Below are positions 17,574-26,001 of a DNA stretch of 64,000 nucleotides, one piece after another. The stretch covers positions 124,001 to 188,000 of the forward strand of contig JAFXUJ010000001.1 in NCBI GenBank assembly GCA_017525025.1. Direction: 5' to 3'. Both the position numbers and the translations under genes were made by a program. This DNA is from Elusimicrobiaceae bacterium (GTDB taxonomy: Bacteria > Elusimicrobiota > Elusimicrobia > Elusimicrobiales > Elusimicrobiaceae). Within the stretch, counting starts at the first letter, position 1. Every line of letters begins with the position of its first letter. The notes under the pieces were generated by a model. The model ran no database searches. It had not been told where the DNA came from and saw only the letters and a list, made by a program, of their open reading frames with translations.

Positions 17574-18362
17574 ATGCTAGAAGAAAGACGCGGAAGACGT
17601 TTAGTGGTGGTAGGCGATGTGCACGGGCAATTGGAGCCGTTTGTCAAAATTTTGCAACATGCCGGTTTAATTGACAAACAGTGCAACTGGACGGGCTCGC
17701 GGGACCGACTGCTGCAAATGGGGGATATTTTTGACAGAGGCCCCTCTGCCAAAGAGGCGGACTTGTTATTGGATAAAATTCAAAAACAAGCCGCACAAGC
17801 AGGTTCGGAAGTTATCCGCTTGGCCGGCAACCACGAGCTGGAAATTATTCTTTCTAATTTTCTTATGTCCGGGTTGGACGGAGTGGAAGCAATCCACTTG
17901 CGGGATAAGATAACGGCACAAGTTTTATCCGGCGACGTGCGCGGTGCGTATGCCTATAAGGGTTTCTTGTTTACGCATGCGGGCGTAAACAGTAAACTAT
18001 ATAGGATCTTTCAGATGCAACTGGAAGACGCCAGTGCCTACAATATCGCCACACTTATCAATTTAATTTTTAAAGAATCTATTAAACACCAATTTTTTAA
18101 ACATCCCATTTTTAATATCAGTTTAAGCCGTAACGGTTCCAATAAATTCGGCGGTATCTTTTGGGAAGATTTGGTTGATTTGGCCCATTCGTTTAGGCAA
18201 AGCCCGTTGTGGCAAGTGATAGGGCATACCCAAGTAAACCGCATTATCATTGACCCCATTTTACAACTTATTCCCGTAGATGTGGGATTGCACCGCAGAA
18301 TGCAGTATTTGGTTATTAACGAAAACAATCAGCCTGTCGTCTGCGAAGTCCCCGAATCATAA
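17574..18362 (+). CDS. PPP-type calcineurin-like phosphoesterase
   Basis: 262 residues. Metal-site motifs follow the order of serine/threonine-phosphatase-like metallophosphoesterases: VVGDVHGQLEPF, MGDIFDRGPS, LAGNHELEI, FTHAGVNS and VIGHTQVN. It could be a protein phosphatase or a diadenosine-tetraphosphatase relative; the sequence does not decide. I prefer ATG 17574 because GGTGG lies 8 nt upstream; an in-frame GTG at 17559 would add five residues. TATACT/TATATT boxes at 17537-17549 can serve as -10. It is divergent from the GlcDE gene and followed by queH. Confidence 0.8.
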   Translation: MLEERRGRRLVVVGDVHGQLEPFVKILQHAGLIDKQCNWTGSRDRLLQMGDIFDRGPSAKEADLLLDKIQKQAAQAGSEVIRLAGNHELEIILSNFLMSGLDGVEAIHLRDKITAQVLSGDVRGAYAYKGFLFTHAGVNSKLYRIFQMQLEDASAYNIATLINLIFKESIKHQFFKHPIFNISLSRNGSNKFGGIFWEDLVDLAHSFRQSPLWQVIGHTQVNRIIIDPILQLIPVDVGLHRRMQYLVINENNQPVVCEVPES

Positions 18363-18377
18363 ACGTTTCCAAAGTAT

Positions 18378-18950
18378 ATGGGCTACAAAAAAATAGCAGT
18401 ACTTTCCTGTTGCGCGCCGTGTTCGTGTGCGGCTATTAAGCACCTGGTGGCAAGCGGGGTGGATGTTACCGTTTTGTTTTATAATCCCAATATTTTCCCC
18501 TTGGAAGAATATGAAAAACGCCGCGACGAACAAGCGCGTGTTTGCCGCTTGCTGGGGGCGCATTTTGTAGAGCTTGCTTATGAGCCGGAATGTTGGGAAA
18601 AGGCTGTGCGTGGTTTAGAAAATGAACCGGAGCGCGGCAAGCGTTGTGGCGTCTGCTTTTTTATGCGTCTAAAAAAGGCGCAAGAATATGCATTGCGCCA
18701 TAAATTTGAAGTATTAACTTCGGTATTAGGCGTGTCGCGCTACAAGGATTTAAATCAAGTCAATGAGGCCGCACGCAAGGCGTGGATGTATGTAGGGAAA
18801 CCCTATTGGGCCAAAGATTGGCGTAAAGAGGGACTGGAAGAATTACGCCGGGCCCTTATAGAAGAAATGAATTTATATAAACAAACATATTGCGGTTGCA
18901 AATACAGTTTAACAACCGGGAAACAAGACAGGTGTAAAAATGATGCGTAA
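18378..18950 (+). CDS. queH: Epoxyqueuosine reductase QueH
   Basis: QueH performs the last step of queuosine formation in tRNA, the non-homologous replacement of QueG. 190 residues with the family Cys motifs: LSCCAPCSCAA near residue 10, YNPNIFPLEEYEKRRDEQ, RCGVCFFMRL, and YCGCKYSLT at the C-terminus; these bind a 4Fe-4S cluster and an adjacent iron. No clear ribosome-binding site lies before ATG 18378, which is 15 bp after the phosphoesterase stop. It overlaps the AsmA-like gene by 11 bp. Confidence 0.92.
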   Translation: MGYKKIAVLSCCAPCSCAAIKHLVASGVDVTVLFYNPNIFPLEEYEKRRDEQARVCRLLGAHFVELAYEPECWEKAVRGLENEPERGKRCGVCFFMRLKKAQEYALRHKFEVLTSVLGVSRYKDLNQVNEAARKAWMYVGKPYWAKDWRKEGLEELRRALIEEMNLYKQTYCGCKYSLTTGKQDRCKNDA

Positions 18951-21210
18951 ATGGATGAAAAGGATAGTTGTATTTATATTGGCGGGATCGGTTTGTTTAG
19001 TGCTTTTACATTTCGCCTTACAGGCTTTGTCCGGCTCGGAAAAAGTCCGTCATTTAATTACTGAAAAACTGGCTGTAGCTACCGGGCGAGATGTGCGTAT
19101 GGGAAACTTATCGTTGGGGGTAAACCGCTTGTTGATGGAAGAATTTTCATTAGCCAAGGAGGGCGGTTTTGAGAGGGGAACCGATTTGCACATACGCCAT
19201 TTGTATTTAAAGGTATCCTGGTTACATTTGTTGCGCGGACAGGTCAAAATAGTAGCGGCACGGATAGACGGATTGGCGCTGCGGGTAGTGCGTGATCCGC
19301 AAGGAAAATTAAATTGGGGTGTGGAAGAAACGGAAAATTCCGCGGAGAAAGAAGATTCTGATTCGGACGGAAAAATAAACTTACCGCTGGGCCTTTCCAT
19401 GGGGGAAGTTTCGTTGCGTAATATGCAGTTATCTTATACGGACCAAGTAGAAAAATTAGCATTAGAGTTGCAAGATACAGATTTGCTGGTGCGTAATTTT
19501 TCGTTAGAAGATCCGTTTGATTTGCGTTTAAATACTTCCGTTCGTTTTCAGTCTGGCGGAAAAGAGCAGGTCTTTCCGTTGGGCATAGCGCTTCATCTTA
19601 AGTTGGCAGATTTGGATTTATCCAAAGCAGAAGCGGTTATTAAAGATTTGTCTGTACGGAACGGTTCTGCGCGAATGCATATTTCCGGACAAGTCAATAA
19701 CTTTGTAGATCCCGTTTTCTCGCTCAAGGGCTCCGGCAAAGATCTTTCTCAACAATTTTTAGAAGGATTGGTAAAAGATCCGATTGTGTTTTCTATACCG
19801 GAAATCAACTTGTCTGCTCAAGGGGCTGTGGCACCGGAAGCGCATATGTGGCGGGTAGATAAAACGGAGCTCGCTTTGCAAGGATTAAAAATTTCCGGTG
19901 AAGGGAAAGGTAATTGGGCGCATCATACGTATTCTTTTTCAGCTGTGGGGCAAGCAACTTTGGATGAGTGGGGCAAGCAACTGGCGTTGTTACAACCTTA
20001 TAAATTGCGGGGACAGTTGGATGCCCAAGTCAAAGGTTCGGAAAAAGAGATTTCCGGACAAATTGATTTAAAAAAAGCAGAGGCCGTTTTTGCCCAAACG
20101 GGTAAATTTACCGACGTTGCCGGAAACTTTAAAGGGCAAGGCCGCCTGGATGGTAAACAGGGGGAAGGCGCTTTGGAATTTGCGGGAAAGCTCAATGGAG
20201 AACCTTTTGAAACGCATACCGTTTTGGCCCAAACCCCCGCGCGAATTACCGTGGGACTTAAAGCCACGGCCGAGCGGCTTATTTTGCCCACGGCTTTGAC
20301 TTCTTCCGATAAAAAGACATCTCAAGAAACTCAAGCCGCGGCGGGATCGCCTTGGTCGCTTCCGCCCATGGATATTAACGCAGACGTGCAAATCGGTTCG
20401 TTGGATATCCCTTATTTAAACGGGCACGATTTACGTTTTAAAACGGATCTAACGGGTGTGACGCCCCAGTTAAATCAAACCCATGGCAAATTTGACTTTT
20501 CAATCGGCAACGGAACGATCACCGATTTATATCAACTTACAAATTCTAACCCGTTAGCCAAGGTGTTATTTTTATCACTCTCGGTAGTGGGAAAAGTGTT
20601 TAACAGTTTAGATGTTCTTTCTGTTTTGGGCGGGCTTGCCGGTGGCGGAAAAGACTCCGCAACGGGGGAAGAAATCGTTCAGATGATCCCCGGTGAAGAC
20701 GGAGAGTTGGTAGCCATTAAAGTGCCGGCTAAATCGCGTAAGGTGGAAGGTTCGCTGGCGTATGATAAATTTATTACGCGCATTGATTTTGATGAGGGTT
20801 TTGCTACGGTGGAAGAAGGCCATTTTGTGTCTAACATGATGTCCTTTAAATTAAGTGGAACGACTGATTTTAATACGGAAAAAATAGACATGACGGTCAA
20901 AGCCGCTCCCGGCAAACACGAAACGGATGGCATTATGCCGTTGACGCTTAAAATCGGAGGGACGGTGTCAAACCCGAAAGGCAGTATGAGCGTGATGCGT
21001 TCGGTTACTTCCCTTGTAACGCAAGGGGTTGCCAACAATTTTGCTTCACGTGCCGTTAAAAACACGGTAGGCGGCGTTTTTGGGATTTTCAAAAAGAAAG
21101 GAAAAGAAGAAACACAGGAAGCAACACCGCAAACGCAAGAACCCTCTGCGCTCCCGGTTGAAGGAGAGAATATTCCTGCCGAGACAACGGAAGCGGTGGT
21201 AGAGCCGTAA
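18940..21210 (+). CDS. AsmA-family envelope protein
   Basis: 756 residues with one N-terminal membrane anchor (about 8-28) and a long periplasmic beta-rich region. Features typical of AsmA/TamB-like bridge proteins are LITEKLAVATGRDVRMGNLS right after the anchor, ARIDGLALRVVRDPQGKLNW, and a C-terminal AsmA_2-like block (VEEGHFVSNMMSFKLSGTTD, IDMTVKAAPGKHETDGIMPL). Such proteins shuttle phospholipids between membranes or affect outer-membrane assembly. The tail is Glu/Thr/Pro-rich. AGGTG precedes the ATG. The role is inferred from family membership. Confidence 0.8.
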   Translation: MMRKWMKRIVVFILAGSVCLVLLHFALQALSGSEKVRHLITEKLAVATGRDVRMGNLSLGVNRLLMEEFSLAKEGGFERGTDLHIRHLYLKVSWLHLLRGQVKIVAARIDGLALRVVRDPQGKLNWGVEETENSAEKEDSDSDGKINLPLGLSMGEVSLRNMQLSYTDQVEKLALELQDTDLLVRNFSLEDPFDLRLNTSVRFQSGGKEQVFPLGIALHLKLADLDLSKAEAVIKDLSVRNGSARMHISGQVNNFVDPVFSLKGSGKDLSQQFLEGLVKDPIVFSIPEINLSAQGAVAPEAHMWRVDKTELALQGLKISGEGKGNWAHHTYSFSAVGQATLDEWGKQLALLQPYKLRGQLDAQVKGSEKEISGQIDLKKAEAVFAQTGKFTDVAGNFKGQGRLDGKQGEGALEFAGKLNGEPFETHTVLAQTPARITVGLKATAERLILPTALTSSDKKTSQETQAAAGSPWSLPPMDINADVQIGSLDIPYLNGHDLRFKTDLTGVTPQLNQTHGKFDFSIGNGTITDLYQLTNSNPLAKVLFLSLSVVGKVFNSLDVLSVLGGLAGGGKDSATGEEIVQMIPGEDGELVAIKVPAKSRKVEGSLAYDKFITRIDFDEGFATVEEGHFVSNMMSFKLSGTTDFNTEKIDMTVKAAPGKHETDGIMPLTLKIGGTVSNPKGSMSVMRSVTSLVTQGVANNFASRAVKNTVGGVFGIFKKKGKEETQEATPQTQEPSALPVEGENIPAETTEAVVEP

Positions 21211-21219
21211 AATTTATTT

Positions 21220-21225
21220 TATACT
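21220..21225 (+). promoter_or_regulatory. -10 box for the glycerophosphodiesterase gene
   Basis: TATACT ends exactly 6 nt (AAACAT) before ATG 21232; no Shine-Dalgarno sequence. Predicted leaderless start. The -35 region is weak. Confidence 0.55.
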
Positions 21226-21231
21226 AAACAT

Positions 21232-21924
21232 ATGATTTATTTTTCTCACCGCGGAGCTAACACGTTGCGCGTTCAAAATACAGTAGAATCCTTTGCGTTG
21301 GCACACGCGCAAGGCGCGAGGTGTTTTGAATTGGACGTGCACTTGTTAAAAGATGGTAATTTAGCCGTCCATCACGATTATTCTCTCTTGTCTACGGCCG
21401 GGGAGGATGTAAAACTGGCAGACTTAACGGCTGCGGATTTGAAAAAATATCCCCTAAAAAATCCGTTTGCTGATGAGCCTGTTTATGTGCCGTTATTGGA
21501 TGACGTGTTGCCCATTATTGTACCCAGCTTGGAAGTAGTAAACATAGAACTTAAAAACGACGATAACATCTATCCGGAGCTGGAAAAAATCTTACTTAAC
21601 AAGTTGTCTGCGTATCCGGCTTTATTCCCAAAAATTTTATTTTCTGCTTTTGATTACGATAGCTTGGTGCGGTTGCGGGAACTGGCCCCCAATGCGCGTA
21701 TCGGGTTACTGACACGGAAATTTGATGTGAAACAGGCGCTTTTGTTGCGGGCCGAAAGCGTACACATGAACCAAACCCGCTTTACCTCGGCGATTGCCCA
21801 AACGTGTCACGAAAACGGTCTAAAACTTTATTTATATACAGTCAACGAAATTACTGCAGTTAAGCAATTGACCGCGCAAGGTGCCGACGGTTTTTTTACG
21901 GACCGGATAGACCTATTTGTGTAA
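21232..21924 (+). CDS. Glycerophosphoryl diester phosphodiesterase family protein
   Basis: 230 residues with the GDPD signature: HRG at 6-8 (YFSHRGANT), the metal ligands in FELDVHLLKDGNLAVHHD, and VNIELKND. A TIM barrel acting on glycerophosphodiesters to give glycerol-3-phosphate plus an alcohol. No signal peptide, so cytoplasmic. The transcript seems to begin at the start codon. A bidirectional terminator follows. Confidence 0.9.
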   Translation: MIYFSHRGANTLRVQNTVESFALAHAQGARCFELDVHLLKDGNLAVHHDYSLLSTAGEDVKLADLTAADLKKYPLKNPFADEPVYVPLLDDVLPIIVPSLEVVNIELKNDDNIYPELEKILLNKLSAYPALFPKILFSAFDYDSLVRLRELAPNARIGLLTRKFDVKQALLLRAESVHMNQTRFTSAIAQTCHENGLKLYLYTVNEITAVKQLTAQGADGFFTDRIDLFV

Positions 21925-21926
21925 AA

Positions 21927-21954
21927 AACACCCGGGGGAACCCGGGTGTTTTTA
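21927..21954. terminator. Bidirectional terminator
   Basis: AACACCCGGG / CCCGGGTGTT stem with a GGAA loop, T-rich on the plus side and A-rich on the other side (T-rich on minus). It serves the phosphodiesterase gene and the convergent lipoprotein gene. Confidence 0.85.
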
Positions 21955-21964
21955 TTAACAAGTT

Positions 21965-22369
21965 TTAATAATCGTAGCTGGTTTCTTCGGATGAGGAAGA
22001 AGAGCTTTCCCCTTGCATGCCGTAGTACTCATCAGGCGTGTAGCGTTTGGGTTTCGTCCATAGGCGTTTTTCGCGCTTGTAATCCATATCGCTGGGTTGG
22101 CCGGGCACTTTGGGTTGGCGGCGTCTGTCAAAAAAGTAAACGCCTTTGTCTGTTTCCGGAACGGTGTTAAAGATATAGTCAGATTCTACCAACGGTTGCG
22201 CGACGCGCCGGTCTTTAGCTTCTTCGTTGCGGTAATCTTCTAAATAGTCTTCTTCACTCAAATAAATTTTACGGCGGTTGAAATCATCCCGCTCTTTAGT
22301 TAAAGAGGAGCAAGCGGCCAAACAGCTGACGGTTAACAGTAAAGCAATCCCTTTTACAAGTGTTCTCAT
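21965..22369 (-). CDS. Small lipoprotein of unknown function
   Basis: 134 residues. The signal sequence ends in a lipobox (SCLAAC, Cys20), so it should be lipidated by Lgt/Lsp/Lnt. The mature part is very charged (DDFNRRKIYLSEEDYLEDYR) with an acidic Ser-rich C-terminus. AAGGAA precedes the ATG, and folD lies 9 bp upstream, so both are in one transcript. I do not recognise a family. Confidence 0.7.
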   Translation of the reverse strand: MRTLVKGIALLLTVSCLAACSSLTKERDDFNRRKIYLSEEDYLEDYRNEEAKDRRVAQPLVESDYIFNTVPETDKGVYFFDRRRQPKVPGQPSDMDYKREKRLWTKPKRYTPDEYYGMQGESSSSSSEETSYDY

Positions 22370-22378
22370 GAATTTTCC

Positions 22379-23239
22379 TTAAAACTTCCGCTCACCTGAT
22401 AATATAATGTTTTCTAGCAGTAGCGCAAGTGTTACCGGGCCAACTCCGCCGGGAACGGGTGAATACGAAAACCCGCCTTTATCCAATTCTTTGTCCGGTA
22501 CGTCCCCGCAAAGATGATTATTTTTCCAATTGGTGGAAATATCAATGATTACCGCTTCTGGTTTCAGCCAGGCGGTTTTTAACAGTCCCGGGCAACCGGC
22601 TGCGGTGCAAACGATATCGGCTTCTTTTACGGCGCGGGGCAAATCGGTATGTGAATGACAAAGCGTAACGGTTGCATTTTTGCACGTGAGTAAGTGTGCA
22701 AGCGGTCTGCCCACGGTGCAGGAACGCCCGATAACGGTTACCTGTTTACCGTCCAACTCAATATGATGATGTTCCAGTAACCGCATGACTGCCATAGCCG
22801 TGCACGGTACAAAACCGGGTAAAGATTGCACTTCTGGCCACGTTTTGCATAGAAATAGACGGCCCACATTGACGGTGGACATACCGTCAATATCTTGTTG
22901 CGGGTTCAAAAAATCGGTAAATGGGCTATCGGCTAATTGCGGCGGAAGCGGCCGCGGGATTAAAATAGCATCTGTTTGCGGATGTTCGCCCAAGGCTTGC
23001 AAAGATTTGAAAAACCCTTGAGGCGGGGTCTGGTTATCCAAATCAAATAAATGGGTTTCTATGCCCAGTTGTGCGGCGGCTTCTAATTCTTTTGTTAAAT
23101 ACAGGCGTGCGCCGTAGTCTTCCGTAGAGCCAAACGCACATAAACAAATCGGTCTGCCTAATTTTTGGCGTGCTTCATCCGCCCTTTTGGCAAGGGGCTT
23201 ACGGATTTGCTCGGCTAACGTGCGTCCCTCTAAGATCAT
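22379..23239 (-). CDS. folD: FolD-like methylenetetrahydrofolate dehydrogenase/cyclohydrolase, divergent
   Basis: FolD interconverts 5,10-methylene-THF and 10-formyl-THF. 286 residues with clear C-terminal motifs: QDIDGM, VIGRSCTVGRPLAHLL, and YSPVPGGVGPVTLALL. The active-site helix is odd: the usual Y-x3-K reads Y47-L-T-K50-E51, with the Lys one residue early, and the usual VQLPLP is LIPRPLP. Activity may be changed, or the Lys may still reach. TAAAAT lies exactly 6 nt before ATG 23239 with no Shine-Dalgarno site, so the mRNA is probably leaderless. Confidence 0.85.
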   Translation of the reverse strand: MILEGRTLAEQIRKPLAKRADEARQKLGRPICLCAFGSTEDYGARLYLTKELEAAAQLGIETHLFDLDNQTPPQGFFKSLQALGEHPQTDAILIPRPLPPQLADSPFTDFLNPQQDIDGMSTVNVGRLFLCKTWPEVQSLPGFVPCTAMAVMRLLEHHHIELDGKQVTVIGRSCTVGRPLAHLLTCKNATVTLCHSHTDLPRAVKEADIVCTAAGCPGLLKTAWLKPEAVIIDISTNWKNNHLCGDVPDKELDKGGFSYSPVPGGVGPVTLALLLENIILSGERKF

Positions 23240-23245
23240 AAATAT

Positions 23246-23251
23246 ATTTTA
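23246..23251 (-). promoter_or_regulatory. -10 box for folD
   Basis: TAAAAT on the minus strand, separated by 6 nt (ATATTT) from ATG 23239. No convincing -35. Part of the leaderless series. Confidence 0.5.
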
Positions 23252-23346
23252 GCAAATAAGAAAGGTTTTTATCCCGCAATAAAATTTTTTTCGGTTGGGT
23301 TTTATATATAACAGGCTGGATTAGTTCGCTTAAACCAGGAGGAGAT

Positions 23347-24066
23347 ATGAAAAAAATTCTAATGATTTTATTGATGGGTAGTATGATTATGTCTCCTGCT
23401 ATGGGGCAGGCCCAAGGGATTGAAGACGGACAATCCATGTGGAGCATATACGGCGGCTTGGGTACTGCGTTGAAAAAATCAGGTTTGGAGATGGATGGGA
23501 AGAATTTATCCTGGGGAAACTTGGGCGGGGAAGTAGGGCTATCCTATCTGTATTTCCCGTCAGAGTATTTTGGTATAGGAGCGGATTTGCGTTATGCGGG
23601 GTTTAAAGGTAGCGGAAGTACAGAGCCGGCCTATTGGAGTTGGTACTGGGACAGTTTTGATAAGGATTTGGAAATGAACACGCTGCAGCTGATGGCTTCC
23701 GGTCGTATTAACGTGAACCCCGGTTCACGGGTACGGGTATATGTGCCGTTTGGGGCGGGTCTTGTATTATCGGAAGGTGGGATGAGATATACTTTGAGTA
23801 GAGTTTACTATTCTTATTATGACCATACTTACTACGAAGAAACTCATACCAGTTACGACGGAGCTCATGACCATTCGTTTGGTTGGTATGCCGGCTTAGG
23901 ATTGGAGTTTGATGCCGGCGAGCGCACTGCATGGGGGTTGGAAGCGCGGTATAATTCTTTCCGCCATGATTACGGAAGCTGGGCGGAGGAGGTGGGCGGC
24001 CATATAACAGGGAATGATACGAAACGCAATTATATTTCTTTTGTATTGAAACTTAGTTTTAAGTAA
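23347..24066 (+). CDS. Outer-membrane beta-barrel protein
   Basis: 239 residues. A signal peptide (MKKILMILLMGSMIMSPAMG, cleavage near QAQ) precedes alternating aromatic/hydrophobic strands (SIYGGLGTAL, GEVGLSYLYFP, FGIGADLRYAGF, WYAGLGLEFD, WGLEARYNSF) and a C-terminal strand ending in Phe-Lys (SFVLKLSFK). This is an 8-stranded OmpA/OmpW-like small barrel; one long Tyr/His-rich external loop is seen (SYYDHTYYEETHTSYDG). The start has a strong AGGAGGAG site. Function unknown. Confidence 0.75.
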   Translation: MKKILMILLMGSMIMSPAMGQAQGIEDGQSMWSIYGGLGTALKKSGLEMDGKNLSWGNLGGEVGLSYLYFPSEYFGIGADLRYAGFKGSGSTEPAYWSWYWDSFDKDLEMNTLQLMASGRINVNPGSRVRVYVPFGAGLVLSEGGMRYTLSRVYYSYYDHTYYEETHTSYDGAHDHSFGWYAGLGLEFDAGERTAWGLEARYNSFRHDYGSWAEEVGGHITGNDTKRNYISFVLKLSFK

Positions 24067-24092
24067 GGGTTTGTACACGCTCCTATTAACAG

Positions 24093-24122
24093 AGCCCCGG
24101 TTGAAAAACCGGGGCTTCTTTC
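24093..24122 (+). terminator. Terminator after the beta-barrel gene
   Basis: AGCCCCGGTT / AACCGGGGCT 10-bp stem with a GAAA tetraloop, followed by TCTTTC. Confidence 0.8.
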
Positions 24123-24171
24123 ATGTATTAACAACAAAAAAACACTAAAAAATGCCAAGATTTTGTTTTAG

Positions 24172-26001
24172 TTATTCCTCGTCAATTTTTAGCATGGCCA
24201 CAAACGCTTCTTGCGGGATATTCAAACTGCCGATGGATTTCATCCGCTTTTTACCTTCTTTTTGTTTTTCCAACAGCTTGCGTTTGCGGGTAATATCGCC
24301 GCCGTAACATTTGGCAATAACGTCCTTTCTAAATGCGGGGATCGTTTCGCGCGCGATTACTTTGCCGTTTACCGCTGCCTGCACGGCTACCTCAAATTGT
24401 TGGCGGCCGATTAGTTCTTTTAATTTGGCACACAACGCGCGGCCCATGGTTTGGGCTTTGTCTTTATGTACCACGACGGACAAAGCATCCACCGGGGAGC
24501 CGTGGAGTAAAATTTCCATTAAAACTACGTCGGAACTCCTAAAGCCGGCCACTTCGTAATCAAAAGACGCGTATCCCTTGGAAACCGATTTTAATTTGTT
24601 ATAGAAATCAATAACCATTTCTCCCATGGGCATTTCATACTTGATAATGACGCGCTGGTTAGAAAGGTGGTCCATATTCATAAACGTCCCGCGTTTTTCT
24701 TTTAAAAGTGTCATCACGCCATCCATAAATTCCACCGGAGTAACGATGGTAATATGAATGACGGGTTCTTTGATATCAATAATATCGCCGTGCGGCGGGA
24801 AATTGGCCGGGTTATCAATAATTTTATAACCGGGATCGTCCGGCGCGTCCGGCAACGCCGCCAGTTCTTGCGGGTGCGATTTGCGTGACGTAAATTTAAC
24901 GTGATACACCACGTTGGGGCTGGTGGCAATGAGAGACAAATTAAATTCTCTTTCTAACCGCTCTTTTACAATTTCAATGTGTAAAATGCCCATGAACCCG
25001 AGCCGGAAACCGAAGCCCAAAGCCTTGGAAGTTTCACTCTGGTAATGAAAAGAAGAATCGGACAGATTCAGTTTTTCAAGTGCCTTGCGAAGGAGCGGAA
25101 AATCGGTTGTCTCTACCGGGAAAATGCTGGCAAATACCACGGGCTTGGCGTCTGCATACCCGGGCAGGGCCTCCGTTGCCGGGCGTTCGGCCAAGGTAAC
25201 CGTATCGCCCACTTTTACTTGGTGAATATCTTTAATACCGGCTACTAAATAACCTACTTCCCCGGCGGAAAGTTGTTCGCACTTGTGGAGTTGTTTAGGC
25301 GTCATAAAACCGATTTCTTCGGTTTTATAGGTAGCACCGGAAGACATAAATTTAATGGTTTGTCCGGGTTTGATTGTGCCGTCTACCAAGCGGATGTACA
25401 TGACTACTCCGCGGAACGGATCATAATAAGAATCAAAAATAAGCGCGCGCAAGGGGGCCTCTGTCTTGCCTTGCGGGGCAGGAATATCTTGGATGATTCT
25501 GTCTAACAAATGTTCAATGCCCATGCCGGTTTTGGCGCTCACGCGTTCGGCTTCAATCGGTTCGCGCAGAATATCCCACAATTGTTCTTCGGAAGAATCC
25601 GCGTCGGATTGGGACAAATCTACTTTGTTCATTACGGGGATTATTTTTAAACCTAAACTTTGTGCTAAATGCGCATGAGCCACCGTTTGGGCCTCTACCC
25701 CCTGGGACGCATCCACCAGCAACAAAACTCCCTCGCAAGCGCGCAAGGAACGGGCTACTTCATAAGAAAAATCTACGTGGCCGGGAGTATCAATTAAATT
25801 CAAGATGTAATCTTTGTAAGCAATACGTACGGCTTTGGCTTTAATGGTAATACCGCGTTCACGTTCCAAGTCCATACCGTCTAACAGTTGGGCCTGCATT
25901 TTACGTTTCGGTACGGTTCCGGTATCTTCTAAGATCCGGTCCGAAAGCGTGGTCTTGCCGTGGTCAATGTGGGCTACAATGGAAAAATTACGGATTTTCA
26001 T
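24172..26001 (-). CDS. lepA: Elongation factor 4 (LepA)
   Basis: A ribosome-bound GTPase linked to ribosome biogenesis and back-translocation. 609 residues from ATG 26001 (MKIRNFSIVAHIDHGKTTL), which lies 14 bp inside ptsI; an upstream TTG is less likely. G domain motifs: AHIDHGKT, DTPGHVDF, NKVDL. The C-terminal LepA-specific domain is present (RRKRKLLEKQKEGKKRMK equivalent: KRKLLEKQKEGKKRMKSIG). No Shine-Dalgarno site; expression likely depends on coupling with ptsI. Confidence 0.95.
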   Translation of the reverse strand: MKIRNFSIVAHIDHGKTTLSDRILEDTGTVPKRKMQAQLLDGMDLERERGITIKAKAVRIAYKDYILNLIDTPGHVDFSYEVARSLRACEGVLLLVDASQGVEAQTVAHAHLAQSLGLKIIPVMNKVDLSQSDADSSEEQLWDILREPIEAERVSAKTGMGIEHLLDRIIQDIPAPQGKTEAPLRALIFDSYYDPFRGVVMYIRLVDGTIKPGQTIKFMSSGATYKTEEIGFMTPKQLHKCEQLSAGEVGYLVAGIKDIHQVKVGDTVTLAERPATEALPGYADAKPVVFASIFPVETTDFPLLRKALEKLNLSDSSFHYQSETSKALGFGFRLGFMGILHIEIVKERLEREFNLSLIATSPNVVYHVKFTSRKSHPQELAALPDAPDDPGYKIIDNPANFPPHGDIIDIKEPVIHITIVTPVEFMDGVMTLLKEKRGTFMNMDHLSNQRVIIKYEMPMGEMVIDFYNKLKSVSKGYASFDYEVAGFRSSDVVLMEILLHGSPVDALSVVVHKDKAQTMGRALCAKLKELIGRQQFEVAVQAAVNGKVIARETIPAFRKDVIAKCYGGDITRKRKLLEKQKEGKKRMKSIGSLNIPQEAFVAMLKIDEE

